A DNA stretch of 64,000 nucleotides from Akanthomyces muscarius (Eukaryota > Ascomycota > Sordariomycetes > Hypocreales > Cordycipitaceae): the NCBI RefSeq assembly GCF_028009165.1, contig NC_079243.1:2294001-2358000 (forward strand), in the 5' to 3' direction. The notes below the pieces were generated by a model. That model had not been told where the DNA came from, searched no databases, and saw only the letters and a program-made list of their open reading frames with translations. Numbering within the stretch: position 1 is the first letter of the stretch; every line of letters begins with the position of its first letter. The translations under genes and the position numbers were made by a program. Of this stretch, positions 21,079 through 33,372 are shown piece after piece.

Positions 21079-21954
21079 TCATTCCTCATCATCCTCCACG
21101 TCCTCTACGGTGACTTTTCGTGGCGCTGGTTCGTCTTCTGCTTGTGCTTGATTTTGATTTGCTGTCGTCGCGAGGTAGCCTTGCTTCTCCAGAGCATCAG
21201 CCTCTTCAGGCTCCATCAACCCGCCTTGGCCGGATCCCTTGTTCAGCTTCGACCGCACCGCGGACGGCACAAATGCAGACACTGCTTCTTTTTGTAGATT
21301 GCGCGTGACGGGCGCCGCCTCGTACACCGTCCGAGCCTCGATAACGGGCTTTTCCTTGCTGGCTTCGCCCTTGTCGTCTGCCTGGCTTGCGCCGCCAGAC
21401 CGTGCCGCCTGCTCGGCACTTCGCTGTGCGCGTCGCTTAGCGTACCACGCGTCCAATACATCCTTGGATATAGGCGGCGGTGTATCGCGAGGCATGGGTA
21501 TGCGTTTCACGTCGTCTGGCACGTCTTCGTCGCTGCTGGAAGCGCCCTGGGAGCCGCGCCTGCGCTTGCCCAGCACGCCGCCGCGTCTGGCGTCGTCATC
21601 TCGAGTCCATCCGCGTCCAAAGGTGGGCGCCTTGTCTCCGAGGGCCTCTCTGGCTTTTTTCACAGCCTTCAGCTCTTTTTCCAGCCCGTCCAGCACTTGC
21701 TCCTCGTGCCGGCTGAGCTTGCCGCCTCCCTCTGTAATCTTTTTCAAGTCATCGATTTGCTTTTGTACTTGGTCTGGGTTCTTTCGCGCGAGTCGTTCGT
21801 TTCGTCGCTCCTGAGCCTCCGATTTGCCTGCAGAGAGCTGTTAGCCACAAGTTTGTCCCATTTTGCAAGACTCTAGCCCACCTTTTTTTATGGCCTTGGC
21901 CTTGTCAGCCTTGCGCTGGGCGGCCACGGGGTTGTAGCTCTTTTCCTTGGCCAT
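21079..21954 (-). CDS. WW-domain-binding protein 11-like splicing factor
   Basis: Two exons on the minus strand, 21954-21882 and 21827-21079, encode 273 residues. The N-terminus MAKEKSYNPVAAQRKADKAK, a lysine-rich helix and ERLARKNPDQVQKQIDDLKK match the conserved WBP11 (NpwBP/SIPP1) N-terminal domain. KLSRHEEQVLDGLEKEL continues the coiled coil. A short proline patch (PMPRDTPPPIS) is all that remains of the proline-rich region of animal homologues. The C-terminus is acidic (VEDVEDDEE). Homologues are nuclear and associate with late spliceosomes and protein phosphatase 1. The intron has GTGGGC, a GCTAAC branch sequence and CTGCAG. Confidence 0.87.
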
Positions 21955-23084
21955 GTCGTGCGTTATTCCGTATACAACCGCCTGCCCGTATGACGAAAGT
22001 AGCCCTCGAAATGAAGTGTACGCGGCAAGAGAACTTGTGACACATGCCAGACTTTCGTGATAGTGAGAGCTCTCTCGCGTGGGGCAGCTGGGTTACTAAG
22101 CAGGCCTCGAACTACCCTATACTAAAATCTTCTGAAAAGTGCTCTCATTTACAGGATCGTCCAGCTAATATATTTATGTTGTGGTCGTTTGTTAGCTATT
22201 ATTCATATGTTGATACCTATGGTCATTTATTGTTGCGAAATTCTACGCTGCGTGAGCCCACGCGAGAACGTGAGCTGCGTTTCGTCACAGCTTGCTTTCA
22301 AATCATTGCTGAATGGGTACCACGAATACTCTTGCGCCTGCACGAGAAAGAAAAAACCGACAAAAAATTCATCGTATGCACTACAAGTATCTCCACACAG
22401 TATAAGAAGAAGCAATAGCCCTTGATTGTCATCCGATGCTTCGCGAAGCGCTACCCGGTCCAGAAAAACGCAACATCGATAACGCGCTCTAGCCGCCCAC
22501 TAATATTTACAGAGCGCAGCAAAATGGTTCTATCACGCTTAATAGCTATTGATCCATTTATTAAAAATGCTATTTTACTCTATGAGGTAGGTCTAGAGGG
22601 CTCTGTAGCTACTCTAACTTAGTACCTTAAGAAGTAGGCCAACCTCCATCGCAAGAACTAGACAGTTTTGCTGCCAACGCTCTTTGCCTGCCACCCAATG
22701 ACATGTGAGCCATCTTGCGAGTGTCTCCCACCTTTGTGGAATTTATCTGCCAAGAATGTGCGATCTACACGGATTGTTCCTTTCCGGGTAGTAGCTGGAT
22801 CAGAAGTAGATTGATGGGAGGAGTCGTTTCCTGCACACGAGGTGAGGGAGCCAGTGCCCATACAAATTCTTCACCAAGCAGATCTCGGCAAACTTTCAAT
22901 CCCTGTCTGCACTAAAGTCTCATATTTGAGGAAAGTTTATTCGATAAATGTAAATTCAGCCTACGGCTCAACAATTGAGATTAGATAAAAAAGCCAGTGA
23001 TGCTTTACCAAGATGTGGCGTGTGGTGATAAGCACGCGGTCAACGCTGCTTGAAATGCGATGTGTATAATCTTCCCGATACCCG
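21955..23084. other. Gene-poor AT-rich region with repeat fragment
   Basis: About 1.1 kb with low GC between 22100 and 22620, no supported gene, and one copy of a 62-base dispersed repeat at 22646-22707. The composition is like old, mutated repeat DNA. Confidence 0.5.
22646..22707 (+). repeat. 62-base dispersed repeat, copy 1
   Basis: Begins CCATCGCAAGAACTAG and ends CACCCAATGACATGTG. It matches 34564-34625 at 57 of 62 positions by eye, and all five differences are transitions. Flanks are unrelated, so this is a discrete repeat unit or an element fragment. Confidence 0.7.
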
Positions 23085-24467
23085 CTACGTCGTAACTGCC
23101 TGTTCAAACTGTCTACTCAACTTGACGGCGCTCATGTCAACATGAGTGTAGAATAGATCCGCGATCCATAGTAAAATCAAATATGCTAATCCGTTTCCGG
23201 CAAAAACGGCGAGATTGTAGCGGATATCGGTGCCTTGTCCGATGATGCGCCACAGCGCCGGCACCAGCGCGTAGCTGATTATGTGCAGAACAGGGCCATG
23301 CACGATGTACAGCGAGAAGCTGATGGATCCCAAATACTGAGACAAGCTCGATGTGAAGGGCTTCTGCAGTGTCTTGGACTGCGACAAGGTATGTACTGCC
23401 AGGATGGCGCCCACTCCATGAATGAAGCGGAACGGTACGGCGCTGAGGCTCGCAGGCACAACCTTGAGAAGATGACGGTAGCCTGGCGTGCGATCAAGTG
23501 CTTCCGAGGGACACGACAGCAGAAGCAGGGACGTCAACGTGAGAAGCGCTAAACGAACGTATCTCGGCTTCCTCTCTTGCAGTGAGAGGCCCGTGTTCGG
23601 TTTCCCAGCGGCGCATGGCAGGGTGGCTAGAACTGGGCTGCTACTGCTGGACCGTGGCCGCATCATATCCAGCTCCGCAAGACCAGCGCCGGCGATGTAC
23701 AGTGCTATCTCCCACCTGCCGCAGCCGACCATGTACGCGGCCAACAGAGTCAACAGCACAAGTCGGCCCCGCGTCGTGCACCGGGCAACCATCAGCAGCA
23801 CGACGGCGAGGACGAGTCCGCCCCGCAACTCCGTCGGCACCGTCCACAGGTGGTTGTCGTAGTCCGAAAAGTACGGCTCGGCCGCCAAGTTGAACAGCTT
23901 CACCATCTCGCAGTACCAATTGTATAGCTCCGCGGCGAGCGTGTCTTGTCGCGAGGGGAAGCCGTCTGTGAAGCGGAGGAGGGGGAGGTTTTGTCGAGCG
24001 GGCTCCCACAGACCGAGGTAGAGGGTGATGGCAATGGCCAGCGTCGAGACCAGCGGCGGAATGCAGAGTCGGACGACGCGCCGCAGCAATCTCGAGCTCA
24101 GCGCCGGCGCGAGGTCGGCGAGGTTGCCGGAGCGGATGAGCGACAGCGGCTTGAGCGCGTTGACGTAGCCGCCGAGCACGAAGAACATCGACACCATGCT
24201 GTGGCCGGAGAAGAGCAGGCGGACAATGGGCAGCTGCAGGAGGTTACGGTTGTTCCCCTCGAAGCCGTAGCTGAAGAAGACAATGTTGGAGCTGTATATC
24301 AGCGACGTGTGGAAAATGACGACAATAACTGCCGCGTAGCCGCGCAATCCGTCAATGTAGGATGTCGATGTGAGCCCGGGCTGGCTTGGCCGTTTCGCGC
24401 GCGCCGTTGAGAGGAAGCTTGGCGTGAGAGGGCCGGCAACGGTCGCTAGACGGAGGGGTTTCCACAT
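23085..24467 (-). CDS. Acyltransferase 3 family membrane protein
   Basis: A single exon of 460 residues; the ATG at 24467 is the first in frame (the open frame upstream begins at a TTG). STSYIDGLRGYAAVIVVIFH is the classic start of acyltransferase-3 proteins, with the catalytic-type histidine in VIFH. GHSMVSMFFVLGGYVNA and a later NHLWTVPTELRGG match the second conserved block. About ten hydrophobic segments span the protein, ending with YLGSISFSLYIVHGPVLH. Such enzymes O-acylate sugars, sterols or secondary metabolites in membranes; the substrate here is unknown. The gene is isolated between gene-poor stretches. Confidence 0.88.
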   Translation of the reverse strand: MWKPLRLATVAGPLTPSFLSTARAKRPSQPGLTSTSYIDGLRGYAAVIVVIFHTSLIYSSNIVFFSYGFEGNNRNLLQLPIVRLLFSGHSMVSMFFVLGGYVNALKPLSLIRSGNLADLAPALSSRLLRRVVRLCIPPLVSTLAIAITLYLGLWEPARQNLPLLRFTDGFPSRQDTLAAELYNWYCEMVKLFNLAAEPYFSDYDNHLWTVPTELRGGLVLAVVLLMVARCTTRGRLVLLTLLAAYMVGCGRWEIALYIAGAGLAELDMMRPRSSSSSPVLATLPCAAGKPNTGLSLQERKPRYVRLALLTLTSLLLLSCPSEALDRTPGYRHLLKVVPASLSAVPFRFIHGVGAILAVHTLSQSKTLQKPFTSSLSQYLGSISFSLYIVHGPVLHIISYALVPALWRIIGQGTDIRYNLAVFAGNGLAYLILLWIADLFYTHVDMSAVKLSRQFEQAVTT

Positions 24468-26729
24468 GATGCCATGTGCAGCATGCAAGCAGCATCAGCC
24501 AAGCCGGGGAGATGGATCGACTGAATTCCTGCGTGGTCGAAAATAAGGATCGTGGGGTTGAGACGTTTTGTGCCAGGACTGGGCCATGGTCTGGGGAGAA
24601 AAGTCTAAAAGGTGAGAGGAATGCGATGGGCAGCAGCTGGGAAGGAGATGACGCTGAATCCGCATGCTTGTCTAAACGCCGAGGCTCTGCTGTTCTTTTA
24701 CTGGATAGCCCACGTGGTTGGTCGATACTTACAACATTAGAGTTTTGACAGCGCACTTTTTCCCAACTGGGTGTAGAGGTATTGTGAGTGGCCACTTCTT
24801 GGTAGAATAGGCATGAAACAAGCTGCTGAGAAGGCTTGAGCTACCTAGTAACTAGTGGGGGGCGAGGCTGCCATGGGCAATGACAACACAGGTCAGAAGG
24901 CATGGGATGAAACAAGACCTCTTTCTTGTCGTTGCGCCGGTTAATGTGGCGTCTCTCTGCCCGCACCCGACGTCGTCCAACTAGCTCGTCAACTCATGCA
25001 CCCACTCATTACGCTAGATTTGCAGTACCATGACCGAAGATGGCAATTGGCCGGATCCTCTTTTACCAGCGGCGAGGCGGATGAGGCACAAGAAGGGTCG
25101 TGCGTGGTCTTGCGCATGTGGCATCCATCTTGTAGATGCACCCAACCAAGCCGTTCTTCACAGCCTCACAACTACTCTTCCCTCTAACCAACTTCAAAGT
25201 CTATGCACTGCTCGTTTGAAGCCGGCGACTTGTCCCTTTGTCGACTCAGTATTATTCCAGCCTCATCTCCGCCTCTTTCTGGGTGACGCTACAAACACTG
25301 GCCAGTTCCCACAACGAAATTGGCAGCTATCCGCTCCAGCGGCGGCGTCGCCGCATGTACAAAGGCGCCGGCGCCCATCAGGGGAAGAAAAGCGCCCATC
25401 AGCTCCGCTGCTAAAATGTCAATCGCATGATGCCCAGCTCTCTGGGAGTCATCAACGCCCTCTTGCCCCTTGTCAAGGGGCGGAAAGGCTCTTCTGAGGG
25501 GTCCGCTTCACAGCCAGAGCGCGGCACAAGACTACCAAAAAAGAAGAAGTCTCCGGCCGGCATCCGCCCACTTTACCCCATTCAGTGTAGAAATTCAAGG
25601 GTCTCACAGCCTCGTCAGTCACTTACAAACACAATAGTCTACTGGTAGACATGAATGTAACGTTAGTGGGACACAGCGTCCCCTGTAAGCGCCACCACTA
25701 TCCCTGTAAAGCGTTGCACCCCGCTACTCCTGAGCAGTGCGGACACATTGTCTCGGCTCGCCAACAACAGGTTCGGCGCAAGCCACCTCTCTGCATCATG
25801 TGAGAGCTAATTCTCCTAGGTGGAAAATAAATTGCCCAAAAGTCTTCTATTGACTTGTCTCGGAAGAAAGCATTATCCAAAGAATACAAACTAGAAAGAA
25901 AAAGATAATGTGGTTCACAAGCGAGTGGGCCAGCTCCCCAGACCTTATGTACTCAGTATGGAGATTCAGGTTAGGGGTAAGTTTACTTTAGCTCTTATAC
26001 TTTCTTTGACACTCTCTCCAGCGCTGTCTTCAGCTCTCTCCATTGCTCTCTCCAGGTAGTTGGCTGACTAGTTGGCTGGCTGGCTGAGAGCATCTGTAGC
26101 GCACATTCCTCACACATTCTGCGCATCTAGACGCATACTTACCGCTTTTGAGAAAATTAGCATGTTGGACTTGAGGTCAGAGGTGTTTGGACTTCTGGTT
26201 TACTGCAAACCCCATAGGCCCACCCCGCTGATGTTTTGCATGGGGTACGGTCTCTCCTGTCAGGTCTTCTTTACCTTCGAGACGAATCCCCTTCCACCTC
26301 AAAAATGGTATATATCGCGACAAGATCTTGCTCTTAACCTTGCCATCTATTCTGCCATTCACAACTCTCGTTTTACTACAAGAAGTTCTACAATTGGGCC
26401 TTCTGCTTTCATTCTATTACGTACGCCTGTAGCGTGGCACGAGTAGTTCCCAGTGTCAGTTGGCATACCTACCAGCCGCTGGGGCTATTCCGCCAAAATG
26501 CCCAGTGCAAATGACACCCATACGCTGGGAGAATGATAACGATCGTCCCTAGTGTAGTTCATCGTCGCGGCGGCTCTGAGCCTCTTCATTGCAAGACCCT
26601 CCTCTAGCACACAGTCGAAGGTCTCCTTGTCCATCACAACCAGCAGTTAGTCAACTTAACCATATCACAACTCAACAATATCACTGCATAGGATTTTACT
26701 ATCAAGCTAGTTAGCCTTGGCATTTACAA
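24468..26729. other. Gene-poor region
   Basis: About 2.3 kb with only short unsupported ORFs. It includes imperfect tandem GTTGGCTG units at about 26058-26088 and a small inverted repeat (CCCCTTG/CAAGGGG) at about 25464-25481. Nothing coding is recognised. Confidence 0.45.
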
Positions 26730-27540
26730 GTGGCCGATAATTAAAGTCCATCCATCATTACAGTGAGGAGTCACCCAGAAGACCTAAAAGACTGGTAGCT
26801 AAAGACCTACCCAACATTTCTCTCTTTGAGTTCGACAATGCGGATAAAATCGGCCACTTAGAAGCGCACGGCTTTCAAAACCAGACAGCGCAGTTGACGA
26901 CAGAGGCTGGGCCGGCTGGCCCAGTTTTTGACCAGCCTTCTACCGATCCAGTGGCTGCTATTGACAATTTGAGCATGCAAGGTCTTGGGGGCAAGTTTCT
27001 GATCACTACCCGTACCGGTGGCAAGATGGGCATCAAGCACGTACAAGTTGACAACACCAGCACGGCCAACATCAATCTGAAAAAGACAGGGTCGGGTATC
27101 CCAAGGTTGGTGCTTGGTAATGGGGTTTCAGCACAACCACCCTAATCATTCGAGACTCTCCGATGATTCCGAGCCGGATGAGTGCTATGTAAGTAACGAC
27201 ACGGATGCACCGTGACCTGGCTAACCGAGGAATAGGACGGGTGTGATGACCCGAGTTACAGACCACCTTGGGATTGCGCCGTCAGGGAACGTCACCGACG
27301 TGTGCGGGCATGTTTCAGAGCGCGCTCAGAAAGGTGAAATCGTCCTTCCCAAGGGTGGCTATACTCGCGGTGGAGAGAAACACGATCCAAAGTTCAACGG
27401 TGCCCGGGAAGAGGGCACTGCCGCACCTGTCCGTCTCTCTAGTCGGAGGTCTCGCAAGTTCGGAGCTCAACCGTTGTAAGCGACGTTTGCCAACTTTGCC
27501 CAACTGGAGCATGACCGTCATAGAATAAACATTGGGTTAG
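26730..27540 (+). pseudogene. Possible gene relic with a canonical intron
   Basis: An open stretch of about 135 codons ending at 27145 has protein-like composition (for example NISLFEFDNADKIGHLEAHG and NLSMQGLGGKFLITTRTGG) but no ATG near its start. In a second frame, SDDSEPDECY is joined to DGCDDPSYRPPWDCAV across a textbook intron at 27189-27235 (GTAAGT, GGCTAAC, AATAG). The frame then closes at a TGA near 27336. Frame changes and missing ends suggest a decayed gene. I do not recognise the family. Confidence 0.3.
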
Positions 27541-28581
27541 TTTCGAAATTTACTCGTACCTTGCGGGCGCGAGAAGGTACCGCCCACAGGCTTGAGATCT
27601 CGGAGCTGGGCCATGAAAGACTGAAGATGCGAATGAGTCGGCAGCTACCCGTCTGACCACGCGGCTGATTAGGGGAACCTATCTCACTCAGCTGGCGACG
27701 CTTCCAAGACCCCTAACGCGTGTGATACCTTTCTCTGTTTGCGCACACTGAGGAGCTGGCACGATTTCAGACGCCTGGACATATCGTCAATGAGGGACCA
27801 TGCTTCATGATTTTGAGGTCAGTCCCAAGGTTGTCGTCTTTATGTACGTCACATACACTTACGGCAATGTCGTCCTACATTAGGTACACGTAACACGGGC
27901 AAAAGTTTGGCGTCACTAAATATATAATGTGGTATTCCTCATGCTTCGTCTCGAAAGGGCTACAGAAAAACAAAAGACAATGCACTATCCCAAACACCCG
28001 TATAGTCTCCAATCATAAAGCGCCTTTGAGTAGACCAACCGCTTCCTGATATTCAAAGCCAGCCGCTTGCCCAGACCATCGATACCGCTATATATGATAT
28101 ATCATCCCGCAATACAAAAAAAGGCTACACTTGTGCCATAATCAACCGGCAGCCAAGCTAAGCAAACATTTCATCCCATGTGCTGTTCCTCATCCAAATG
28201 CGACACAAAAAGCCCCTCCGTTCCATTTACAAGTCTATTTGCAAGGTATCATCAAACGAAAAAGAAAATCAGAATAAAATCCTCCCTTAAACCCCAATAA
28301 GGCGGAAAATGTCAAGCCAAAAAAAAAGCGCCATTGAAGCAAAAAGTCCTTCGCTCTGAAGCTATCAGTCCATCCATCATATTACAGTCGTCGTTTCGTA
28401 ATAGTCGATAGCTGGCGAGTCGAATAAAAAGAAAGCATATTAGGATGGCGAGGCGTGCCGGCGCCTTGTCGGTGGCTGAAAAACAGCTCCCAAAAGATGA
28501 GACCAGTATCCCAAACTCCACGCGTGATGCAAACAAAGTGCTCGCCATTGTGTCGTGTATGCAAAAGGCAAAATATAAATA
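27541..28581. other. Intergenic 3' of areA
   Basis: About 1 kb without a supported gene, AT-rich towards the right. It includes the 3'-untranslated region of the areA homologue. Confidence 0.5.
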
Positions 28582-31531
28582 TTACAGACTCATTGTGAGC
28601 CACTCCCATTCCTGCGGACCGGCGGGGTTGCCATTAGGGTTCATGCCAGCGTTGGGCTGGTGACCCATGGGTCCCGGCGCGGCCATCAGAGGACGCTGCG
28701 ACATGCCGTAGCCGGCCGACATCATGGTGGACGAGATGGACGGCATGCTAGGCGTTGTACCAAGGGACCTGGTGCCGTCGTGGTTGCTCGGGAAGCCGCC
28801 GTCGATATCCATGGCCGAGCCGTTCGTGCCTTCGCTCTTGCTGTGTCTGCGCTGTCGTTTCGAAGAGGCATTGGTGGAAGGGCGAGCCATGGCTATGGCC
28901 GACGCCGACGCCCCTGGGCCGGGCGACGACTTTGGCGGAGCGGCGGCAATTGGCACAACACCTTTGCCGGCAGCTGCCTGTCCAAATTGGCCACCGGCAG
29001 ACACGGGGCTATCTTCCTTGTGACTTGTACCGGGACGTTGGCCAGTGGCGTTTGTTGGTGTCTGCTGGCCAGAGGGCGCCGAGTTGGCAATCGAGAGGGA
29101 GGAGTTCTTTCGCGATGCGGTAGCAGATCCTGAGCCCTTCTTGCCACGGCCGCCGGCATTGTTACCAGAGCCACGGTTGCGCTTCTTGATGACGTCCGTC
29201 TTGAGACTGAGAGGTCGAACGACGCCGTGAAGCTTCAAAAACAGACCGCAGGCGTTGCACAGCGGCTGGCCTTCGGGGTTTCGTCGCCACAGCGGGGTCG
29301 TCTGCGTGAAACAGTTTGTGCAAGTCGTGGGGTTACCGCCCTCGGTTTGGTTGCCGGCGGCGGCTTGCAGGTTAGTGGTCGAGCCGGGCTTTGATGGTGG
29401 TGGGGAGGAGGGCCGGCTGGGGGCCACGGAGGAGAAGCCAGACATGTTACCAGCGACTTCGCCATGCGGCGAGTTGGGCAACGACTGTGCGATCTGCTCG
29501 AAGCCGTTGTGCTTGGAGGCCATGTGGGAAGGTGTAGAAGCTGTTCGTGGCAGCTTGGGCTGTCGCGCACCGGATGATTTGAACGATTGCGACCTACCCA
29601 GTCCGCCGGGGCCGTCGTCATTGTTGGACTCCACATAGTCTGTGGTAGTGCCTCCAATGGTGACTTGCTTGCGCGGGGGGCCACCGGGGTATCGTGCAGA
29701 GTGCGTGCTGAACTGGCCTGGTAGCGACGCATCCCATCCCAGGGAGCCTACCTCGTCAACAGCAGAGGTGAAGTCGCCGTGCATGTTGTTCATGCCATTA
29801 TTTCCGTCATCCTCGTCCGAGTCACCACCGAAAGAGAACATGCCATCTTGGTTCATGGGAATGCTGGGCGACACGAGACCACTATCGGGGTGCATGCCTT
29901 GCGAGTGGTCCATCTGGTTGTAGGACTGGCCCTGTCCCATGGAGCCATATATGGGGTTGCCGTTGGGGTCGTTGTACATGAACTGCTGGTTCATGTTCTG
30001 CTGCTGAAAGCCCTGGCCGTGCTGGCGCACATCTGGGCTGAAAGAAAAGTTGTCTTTGTCGCCCATGCCGTGCGGGGTCGAAACAGCCGAAGGGTAGCCG
30101 GAGGCTGGAGGCGAGTAAAAGTCGGTGGTGTTGAGCGAGGATGGTGCCATGGAGTTGTTGAAGGAAGAGAGGGGTCCGTTGGAGACCATGGGCGACGTGG
30201 AGGGCGAGAAGCCAAAATTTTGCTGAAACTGCGAGTTGTTCATCATGTTGTCGTTGGGCATGAAGTCGAGGCCAAACTGGTCGATGGGTAGCTGCTGAGA
30301 CACATTCATGTGGCTGTGGCCGTCAAGCGAGTACCCGTGAATGTCTCCATCGTTGTCGAGTTCATGGCTAGCAGAGCCCGCGCCGACAGCGCCGATGTGG
30401 GGAGAAAAGTTGGCAGGACGTTTTCTCGTCTAGAGCATGTTAGCGATGGAAAGCAAAAAGCGCGCACCGGCAGTGTTGCATGGCGTGTGCAGACGAGGGG
30501 AAACCGTACCTGGCGCTCATCTATGCTAGTCTTGCGGACGCGGCGCTGGACATAGTTGAACTCGCTATTGCCACGATGCTGGTGGTGAGGGGCATCGGGG
30601 ACGGACTGAGGGACAAATGCGCTACCGAGACCCTCGCTTCTCGGCTGTTGCTGGATAGGAATGCTGGAAGGTTGGCCACCAGTAGCAGTGGATGCCATGC
30701 TGGGCATTTGAGGCGATGCAAATGCGCTGGGTGAGCCGGCCTGCTCTGGAAAAATGAACTCATCAATATTCATTTGATCCGAGTTCTGCGCCGCGACAGC
30801 GGCGTTAGCCTGAGAAGATTTGCGAAGCTGAGCAATACCACTGGGGCCAGACTGAGCGCCTGGGCGTGAGATGCTGCTGAAGAGGAAGAATGGTCAGCGT
30901 CGGACTGAGGAGAAAGTTGGGCGGGAGCGAGTGTGAATGTGAGGACGGAGCGCAACAAGCGAGCACTGGGACAGATGCGGCACCCGATGCAACAAGAAAT
31001 GCAAAAGTGCGAGCAGATATCCGGCTCTGGAAAGGTAAAGGTTGAAGAGAAGATGGGGGGGGGGACAAATATCCAGGCCGAGCGCAAGACAAAGCGAGGC
31101 GGCGCGACTTACTTTTCTCGACTGCGCTGCTCTTGCTGCTTTTTGCGCATGCTGAGAGCCATCATACGCCATGTGATATTTTCCATGCGCTGCTGGTTGG
31201 GGAGATTCTGCTTGGTCTTTGTGAAGAACTTCCAGACCTGGGCGGCGATGGGATCGTCGGACTGCATCTGGTCGACGCTGGGGCTGGAGCCCGTGTCGTC
31301 GCCATCGTGGAGGGCCGGGAAGAGGGCACCGCCGAGAAGGTCGTCATGCTTGGCAAAAGACTTTTCTAATTCGAGCGCGCGAGACGACGATGTCTGGGAG
31401 AGGGCGTCGGGGGAGGTGGCGGCAGCAAGGCCGGCGCGGGGGCTGGAGTCGTTGGAGACGTCGTCAGTCCTGGCTCTGGGGTCGGGTCTTCGCGGAAAGC
31501 GATAGTCGTGCTCTGTGGTGGTGGGATGCAT
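28582..31531 (-). CDS. areA: Global nitrogen regulator, GATA factor AreA/NIT2
   Basis: Exons on the minus strand: 31531-31113, 30876-30510 and 30429-28582, giving 877 residues. A single GATA zinc finger (C632, C635, C653, C656; CX2CX17CX2C) reads [20 protein letters not shown] and onward, followed by the basic tail [11 protein letters not shown]. The C-terminus [10 protein letters not shown] is the conserved AreA/NIT2 end that contacts the co-repressor NmrA. N-terminal blocks [50 protein letters not shown] and [14 protein letters not shown] are also family-specific. The protein activates genes for use of secondary nitrogen sources when ammonium and glutamine are scarce. Intron 1 ends in a tandem acceptor (CAGCAG), so residue 141 may be present or absent. 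The leader upstream is long and repeat-rich. Confidence 0.95.
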
Positions 31532-32620
31532 GACGAGGTCCCGGGCGTCGCTCTGGAAAATCCAAGAGCGGAGCGGACGGAAAGGAACAGTCGAATTGAA
31601 GAGGGACAGCGACAGCGATGGCGAAGGCAAAGGGCTGTGAGCGACGAGAACGCGCGGGGAGCGATTAAAAAAAAATCGGGAGGAGAGAAGGCAAGAGAGG
31701 CGGCGGGCGAGCGAAATTGAGGCGGAGAGAGAAAAGAGCCTGGCAGTTGGTGCTTGGTGCTTGGTGGTGCTTGGTGCTTGCGGTGGTGCTCCGGTGCTCG
31801 TGGTGGTGGTGGTGGTGGTGCTGCTGCTGCTGCAACGGGGCGAGAGAGCCGGATTTAGCGGCTGTAGCGCTGTCTTCCAGATGCTCCAAGGGTTCCAGTG
31901 GTTCCGGCGATGGGCCCAGAGCGCTGAAGAATAGCGGCTTTCAGAGGCGGCAGCACTCACGCTCGAGGCGGGGCGGGGCTGCACCAGTTGGCGGGCGTGG
32001 CGGGCAGAGAGAGTGAGAGACCGTCCGATCGGAGCTTTCGTTTGCCTTGAAGCTGCGTCACACACAGGCTGGGCTGCAGTACGAAATACGACTTTTTATT
32101 TTTGTCGTTGCGGGAGAGGGCCCGGATTTTTTGTTGCTACAGTTAGCTCTCGTATGGCAAGTGCGTCGCCGAGCGTGATGTATTTATTCGAGGGAGTCCT
32201 CTGGATGATGGTGTTTGAGATGGGGGGGAAGTCGAAGAAAGCCCCGTGTCGTGGTGGTGCGAGGAGAGAGGTGAGGGAGGATTAGACGCCAGACATAGGC
32301 TGAAAGGACTCGTCCGAGTTGAGAATCTATTTCGCGGCCCCCACCTAGAAGCAGAGGAAACAGTGCATGAACAAGTTGGGCCGAGATGGTCTGCTTGAAG
32401 CGCTGGTGCGGGATGATGAATGATGCGGCGATGGCGATGGCGGCGCCGGCGCAGGTCGAGGAGGGGGAATTTGACTCGCCAAGGCGCTGTCAAGATGCGT
32501 TTACTGTGGTGTGTTTCAGTGGTTGTTGGCGATGCAGCCCACTGAACCGGCGATGACCTACAGGGTGTCGGTGGTCGGTTGAGCTGCAGCGTGGTGCGAC
32601 TAACCACCTACTGGTTACTT
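31532..32620 (-). promoter_or_regulatory. Probable areA leader/promoter region with simple repeats
   Basis: About 1 kb upstream of the areA ATG has no credible coding sequence but is rich in microsatellites. Long transcribed leaders are common for AreA-type genes; transcription here is inferred, not seen. Confidence 0.4.
31747..31833 (+). repeat. Microsatellite cluster in the areA leader
   Basis: TGCTTGG-type units, then (GGT)n and (GCT)n runs, about 85 bases in all. On the areA sense strand these read as CAG and CAC repeats. Confidence 0.75.
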
Positions 32621-33345
32621 GCAGTAAGTTACTCAGTACCTACGAGTAGCGCTAGAAACAGAAGCGGGGGGACGAGGCTGCATTGGCGGGCGCTGCGACT
32701 CCACCAAGCGGGGGTTACACAGCAGGGCAGCAGCGCTGGAGCTCAGGCTGCCCCCCCCCTGCAAGTCCCTTGATGCAAGTGCTACCAGTAAACCAGCCAG
32801 TGACCAGTGACGCTGCGGCATCTGTCCGGCACAGCTCCCACTCGACTCGCCCTGGCGGAGACGGGCAACCGGTTCACGAGAGCATGTATGCGGCACCTCT
32901 CTGGCTTTATTTTCTGACAGGTTTCATCCCTCTAAAACAAATCGTCGGTTGAAGCACACCGTCGACTGATGCTTGTCATGAGCCTTGAACTAGTCTAGAG
33001 ACGTATTGGTGCCAATTGCGCCAAGTGCCAAAGGGCTGCATCTACCTACCGGGCTACCCAGCATCCAGCCGGAACACCAAGTGTGCACTAAATAACTACT
33101 GCTAACTTTATATCAATAACCGAGCGGAATTTAATTTCTCTGCCACCGGCTTTGCTGCATTTCACCTAGCCCCCTGCACAGTACAACGTCATCTCGTCTT
33201 TTTCCTACCTAGTCCCATCTGGCTTCCCTGCTCTCTGCTGCGAGTTATTTCACCAGGACGGAGCACTACTGCAGCAGGGCCGCACTCCTCGTAGCCACAG
33301 ATCTGCACGCGCCGTCACCTCGCCGCCACCTTGGGTATTGACTTT

Positions 33346-33372
33346 GGCCTGCCTGCCTGCCTGCCTGCTGCT
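33346..33372 (+). repeat. (CCTG)n microsatellite
   Basis: About five tandem CCTG units followed by CTGCTG. Confidence 0.7.
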
